Of a DNA stretch of 64,000 nt, positions 60,837-64,000 are shown in pieces. Made by a program: the position numbers and the translations under genes. The first letter of the stretch is position 1, and the number at the start of each line of letters is the position of its first letter. The stretch is from Streptomyces sp. Je 1-332 (lineage in GTDB: Bacteria; Actinomycetota; Actinomycetes; Streptomycetales; Streptomycetaceae). The notes beneath the pieces are model-generated. The model saw only the letters and a list, made by a program, of their open reading frames with translations. It had not been told where the DNA came from and searched no databases. The DNA is taken from the NCBI RefSeq assembly GCF_040730185.1, contig NZ_CP160402.1:3968001-4032000 (forward strand). The letters run 5' to 3'.

Positions 60837-61657
60837 GCCACCCTGCTCCCGCCACGCCGTCCTTCCCGTACAAGCTCGTCGCGACCGACCTCGACGGAAC
60901 GCTGCTGCGCTCCGACGACACGGTCTCGGCGCGTACGCGCGACGCGCTCACCGCGGCCACCGCGGCGGGCGCCGCGCACATCATCGTCACCGGCCGTGCC
61001 GTGCCCTGGACCCGACACATCCTCGACGACCTGGGCTATGACGGCCTCGCGGTGTGCGGGCAGGGCGCGCAGGTCTACCACGCGGGCGAGCACCGGCTGC
61101 TCACCTCGGTCACGCTCGACCGGCAGCTGGCCGGCATCGCCCTCGCCAAGATAGAGGCGGAGATCGGCCCGCTGGCGCTTGCCGCGAGCCGTGACGGCCT
61201 GAACGGCGAGGTGATCGTGGGCCCTGGGTACGTGGTGCAGGACGGTCCGCTGCCCGCCGTCCCGTTCACCGATGTCGCCGAGCTGTGGGCGGCTCCGCTG
61301 AACAAGGTGTACGTGCAGCACCCGGGCCTGAGCGACGACGCGCTGGCCGCGGTGGCGCGTGAGGTGGCCGGCGGCCTGGTGGGCGTGACGATGGCCGGTG
61401 AGGGCATCGTGGAGCTTCTCCCCCTCGGCCTCTCCAAGGCGACGGGGCTGTCTCTCGCGGCCCGCCGCCTGGGCGTGAAGGCCGCGGACACGATCGCCTT
61501 CGGTGACATGCCCAACGACATCCCGATGTTCGGCTGGGCGGCTCATGGCGTGGCGATGGCCAACGCCCATGACGAGCTCAAGACGGTGGCCGACGAGGTG
61601 ACGACGTCGAACGAGGACGACGGCATCGCGGCGGTGTTGGAAAGGCTGCTCGGCTGA
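60833..61657 (+). CDS. HAD-family (Cof-type) phosphatase
   Basis: This is a 274-residue protein. The GTG overlaps the serS stop. Nucleophile motif [11 protein letters not shown] (about 19-29), motif II Thr in IIVTGR, motif III Lys in LGLSKATG, and motif [14 protein letters not shown]2-type cap lies between motifs II and III. It dephosphorylates a small phosphorylated metabolite; the substrate is unknown. Confidence 0.93.
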   Translation: MSHPAPATPSFPYKLVATDLDGTLLRSDDTVSARTRDALTAATAAGAAHIIVTGRAVPWTRHILDDLGYDGLAVCGQGAQVYHAGEHRLLTSVTLDRQLAGIALAKIEAEIGPLALAASRDGLNGEVIVGPGYVVQDGPLPAVPFTDVAELWAAPLNKVYVQHPGLSDDALAAVAREVAGGLVGVTMAGEGIVELLPLGLSKATGLSLAARRLGVKAADTIAFGDMPNDIPMFGWAAHGVAMANAHDELKTVADEVTTSNEDDGIAAVLERLLG

Positions 61658-61980
61658 CCGTCGTGCCCGGCACCCATGACAGGGCCTGGCCGACGCACTG
61701 AGGCCGGGCACCGAAAGATTCGGCCCCGGCCCAGTGCAACGGGTGGGCGGCCCGCGCAGCGAAGTGCGCGCTCGAAGCGGCCGCCCCGGGCAACTCCCCC
61801 GTGGGCGGGGCTCTACGGAGTGAGTAACTACTCCGAAGCCTGCCGCGGGCTGCCCTGATGGGAACTCGACGGACTACTGATGGGCACGTCGGCTCCTCTC
61901 CCGGTAAGCGGGCGCCAGGGTCGTGGCGCGGTGACACAACTACTGTGCCCGCGCCACGGCTCGGCCCGCCACTGAATTAC
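61658..61980. other. Intergenic region of 323 bp between convergent genes
   Basis: No gene recognised. It contains a small inverted repeat CGGAGT/ACTCCG (61816-61835) and GC-rich hairpin-forming stretches near 61735-61795 that may end both flanking operons. Confidence 0.5.
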
Positions 61981-62700
61981 TCACTCTTCCCCGGCCAGCG
62001 TCAGCGACCGCAGCTTCTGTCCGGCATACCAGGTGGCGAGGACCGTGACGGCGACAAGGAGCACCGTGGCGACCGGCAGTCCGACGTCCGAGGTGACGAG
62101 GTCTCCGCCCGCGGTCTTCTGGGCGACGGCGAGCGACCACTGCTGGACGCTGAGCGTGCGCGCCCCGGAGACCAGCGACCCGAAGAGGGCCTCCCACACG
62201 AGGGCGTAGACGAGCCCGAAGACCACCGCGTGCCGGGTGATGGTGCCGAGCAGCAGGAAGATCGCGGCGTACGCGATGGAGGCGACCAGGGCGGCGATCG
62301 TGTACGCCACGGCGATCTGCTGGCCGTTGCCGTTCAGGATCATGCCCGCGATGAAGGTCGGGACCGCGGAGAAGGCCATGGTCACGGCGATGGCCACGGT
62401 GAGCTTGGTGATGATGATCGTGGGCCGCTTGACCGGCTTGGAGAGGAGATAGACGACGGAGCCGTCGTCGATCTCCGGGCCGATGGCTCCGGTGCCGGCG
62501 ATGACGCCGATGATCGGCACCATCGTGGCGAGCGCGAAGCCGCCGAGGAGGTCGGAGGCGACCTGGTCGTCGGCGCCGCTGAATCCGCGGACCGCCGCGG
62601 CGATGACGATCAGCAGGACGGGCAGGGCGAAGAGGATCAGGGCCCGGCGGCGGCCGAGCAGGGCCCGGTAGGTGAGCCGGGCGACAGTGGGGTCGTACAC
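61981..62700 (-). CDS. ABC-2-type transporter permease
   Basis: This is a 239-residue protein, GTG start at 62700. Six hydrophobic helices (about 22-40, 55-75, 98-120, 130-152, 158-178, 210-228) and the phrase DDGSVVYLLSKPVKR match ABC-2 permeases of the NosY/YxlG type. It forms a transporter with the ATPase just upstream and another permease. The substrate is unknown. Confidence 0.88.
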   Translation of the reverse strand: MYDPTVARLTYRALLGRRRALILFALPVLLIVIAAAVRGFSGADDQVASDLLGGFALATMVPIIGVIAGTGAIGPEIDDGSVVYLLSKPVKRPTIIITKLTVAIAVTMAFSAVPTFIAGMILNGNGQQIAVAYTIAALVASIAYAAIFLLLGTITRHAVVFGLVYALVWEALFGSLVSGARTLSVQQWSLAVAQKTAGGDLVTSDVGLPVATVLLVAVTVLATWYAGQKLRSLTLAGEE

Positions 62701-62711
62701 GATGGCTCCCT

Positions 62712-63623
62712 TCAGGCCGCGACGAGATAGGAGAAGACCGACTCGAGGGACTCGTCCGATGGCGAGACCGTGAGCAGTCGGATGTCGTGATCGCGGGCGA
62801 TGCGTGGCAACAGGGCGGTGAAGCGCCCGAAGTCGATGGCTTGGATGCGCAGGGCGCCTTCCTTGAGGTCGACTTCGATTCCTGCCGTCGACGGGTCAGC
62901 GATCAGGGCGGCGGCCAGGGCGCGGTCGTCGCTGGAACGCACGAGGTAGCGGTGCGGGCGGTCGGTCATCAGACGGCGGATCTTGCGGAAGTCGCCGCTT
63001 GCCGCGTGCCGGCCGGCCACGATCACCTCGATGTGCGAGGCCAGTTGCTCGACCTCTTCGAGGATGTGCGAGGAGAACAGGACCGTGCGGCCCTCGTCCC
63101 CCATGCGCCGCAGCAGGTCCATCAGCTGCATGCGCTGGCGGGGATCCATGCCGTTGAACGGCTCGTCGAGCAGGAGCACGGACGGTTCGTGGACGAGGGC
63201 GGACGCCATCTTCACGCGCTGGCGCATGCCCTTGCTGTACGTCGAGATCTTGCGGTCCTGTGCGTACTCCATCTCGACCGTGGCGAGGGCCTTGTGCGCC
63301 GCCCGCTCGTCCAGGCCGTGCAACTCGGCGTTGGCGACGACGAATTCGCGTCCCGTGAGGAAGTCGTACATCGCCTCGCGCTCGGGGACGATGCCGATGT
63401 CCTTGTAGATCTGTTCGTTGCGCCAGATCGGCTTGGCGTCGAGGGTGACGCTGCCGGTGGAGGGGGCGAGGAAGCCGCCCATCATGTTGATGAGGGTGGA
63501 CTTCCCCGCGCCGTTCGGGCCGAGGAGTCCGGTGACGCCGGGTCCTACGTTCATCGTGATGTCGTTGACCGCCACCACGTTGCCGAACCAGCGGGAGGTG
63601 TGGTCGATGTTGATCGTGCTCAC
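62712..63623 (-). CDS. ABC transporter ATP-binding protein
   Basis: This is a 303-residue protein. Walker A LLGPNGAGKSTL (about 33-44), signature YSKGMRQRVKMA, Walker B LLLDEPFNGMD, and the switch His in LFSSHILEE. A C-terminal extension of about 80 residues is typical of DrrA-like export ATPases. The GTG start overlaps the upstream permease stop (GTGA). Confidence 0.95.
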   Translation of the reverse strand: MSTINIDHTSRWFGNVVAVNDITMNVGPGVTGLLGPNGAGKSTLINMMGGFLAPSTGSVTLDAKPIWRNEQIYKDIGIVPEREAMYDFLTGREFVVANAELHGLDERAAHKALATVEMEYAQDRKISTYSKGMRQRVKMASALVHEPSVLLLDEPFNGMDPRQRMQLMDLLRRMGDEGRTVLFSSHILEEVEQLASHIEVIVAGRHAASGDFRKIRRLMTDRPHRYLVRSSDDRALAAALIADPSTAGIEVDLKEGALRIQAIDFGRFTALLPRIARDHDIRLLTVSPSDESLESVFSYLVAA

Positions 63624-64000
63624 AGCCCGACCTTTCGGTAGCGGCGCAGCAGGGCGCCGTAGCAGCCCGCGATGAGGGCGAGGACGACGATCACGTAGAC
63701 CACGCCTGTGCCGGACGAGGGGCCTTCCCCTCCGGGGAAGGCGGAGGTCGCGCCGAGGAAGGCGGACTGTACGCCGTCGATGAGCGTAATCGGCGAGAAG
63801 AGGCCGAGCCAGGCGATGGCGTCGGTGCTGCCCTGTTCGTAGGCGATGGCCTGGACCGTGGACACCGCTCCGTAGCTGATGGTCAGGACGGCGATGACGG
63901 CGGCGATCCCGAAGCCGCGGCGGGGTGTGACGGCCGAGACGACGAGGGCGATGCCGGAGAAGAGGAGCGAGAGCAGCGCCACGGAGACGAGGCCCTGGGC
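63620..64000 (-). CDS. ABC transporter permease (5' part beyond the window)
   Basis: About 127 C-terminal residues are visible. There are hydrophobic helices, a Gly/Ser-rich loop (EGPSSGTG) and a final helix ending RRYRKVGL. It is translationally coupled to the ATPase gene. The frame is open at the window edge, so the start is not in the window. Confidence 0.85.
   Translation of the reverse strand, partial: AQGLVSVALLSLLFSGIALVVSAVTPRRGFGIAAVIAVLTISYGAVSTVQAIAYEQGSTDAIAWLGLFSPITLIDGVQSAFLGATSAFPGGEGPSSGTGVVYVIVVLALIAGCYGALLRRYRKVGL

Overview
The window is high-GC DNA from a Streptomyces chromosome. The signs are GTG starts, GTGA/ATGA couplings, an ECF41-type sigma factor, a subtilisin-inhibitor-like protein, GAF-ANTAR regulators, a copper/dye-peroxidase operon, and an actinomycete integrative and conjugative element (AICE). 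It falls into three parts: a regulatory chromosomal arm (1-9188), the AICE (9189-21164), and core chromosome (21165-64000).

Left arm, 1-9188. A two-component system (the kinase is cut by the window edge) is followed by a regulator made of two GntR-type helix-turn-helix domains with two small coupled genes beyond it. Next come a DUF2797 protein, an ECF41 sigma factor (SigJ type) with a flavin oxidoreductase directly downstream, and two GAF-ANTAR proteins, the first with a broken frame.

AICE, 9189-21164. The element sits in the 3' end of a tRNA-Arg(ACG) gene, marked by an exact 44-bp direct repeat. From the right end inward it carries int, xis and a RepSA-like rolling-circle initiator. Then follow small zinc-ribbon and membrane (spread) proteins, a DUF2637 protein, an FtsK/TraB-like transfer ATPase and a Pra-like protein. 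An XRE-TPR regulator is divergent from this operon, and a GntR-Nudix fusion converges on the XRE gene. The operon promoter overlaps palindromic operators. The left third is unusual. It holds a gene built from nine perfect or near-perfect 42-bp repeats, the 3' half of a foreign tRNA-Ser, and about 1.25 kb without recognisable genes. That stretch contains strong hairpins, 10-bp-phased repeats and a large nested inverted repeat, and is a candidate transfer or replication site.

Core chromosome, 21165-64000. Two tRNA genes (Arg, Ser) lead to a subtilisin-inhibitor-like protein and a 1613-residue PAS protein that looks like a pseudokinase. An acyl-CoA ligase, a SigE-family sigma factor and a DUF1906 protein follow. 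A tightly coupled five-gene operon (two acyl-CoA dehydrogenases, MaoC-DUF35, MaoC, Ltp2-like thiolase) has the gene content of the mycobacterial igr steroid side-chain operon. After it come two primase-polymerase-like proteins, an HtrA protease, a glycerophosphodiesterase, two HATPase anti-sigma-like proteins, a GAF-PP2C phosphatase, aminopeptidase P, an AhpD-like protein divergent from a frame-broken MocR regulator, and the copper set (ycnI, sco, pcuC/ecuC, copCD, dtpA). The right end has pheA, a cluster of DnaA boxes, serS, a HAD phosphatase and an ABC transporter cut by the window edge.

Two genes (GAF-ANTAR near 7622, MocR near 49979) are broken by single small indels in G/C runs. These may be assembly errors. 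Starts were chosen by ribosome-binding site, coupling and family length. No homology search was run, so family names rest on motif recognition.
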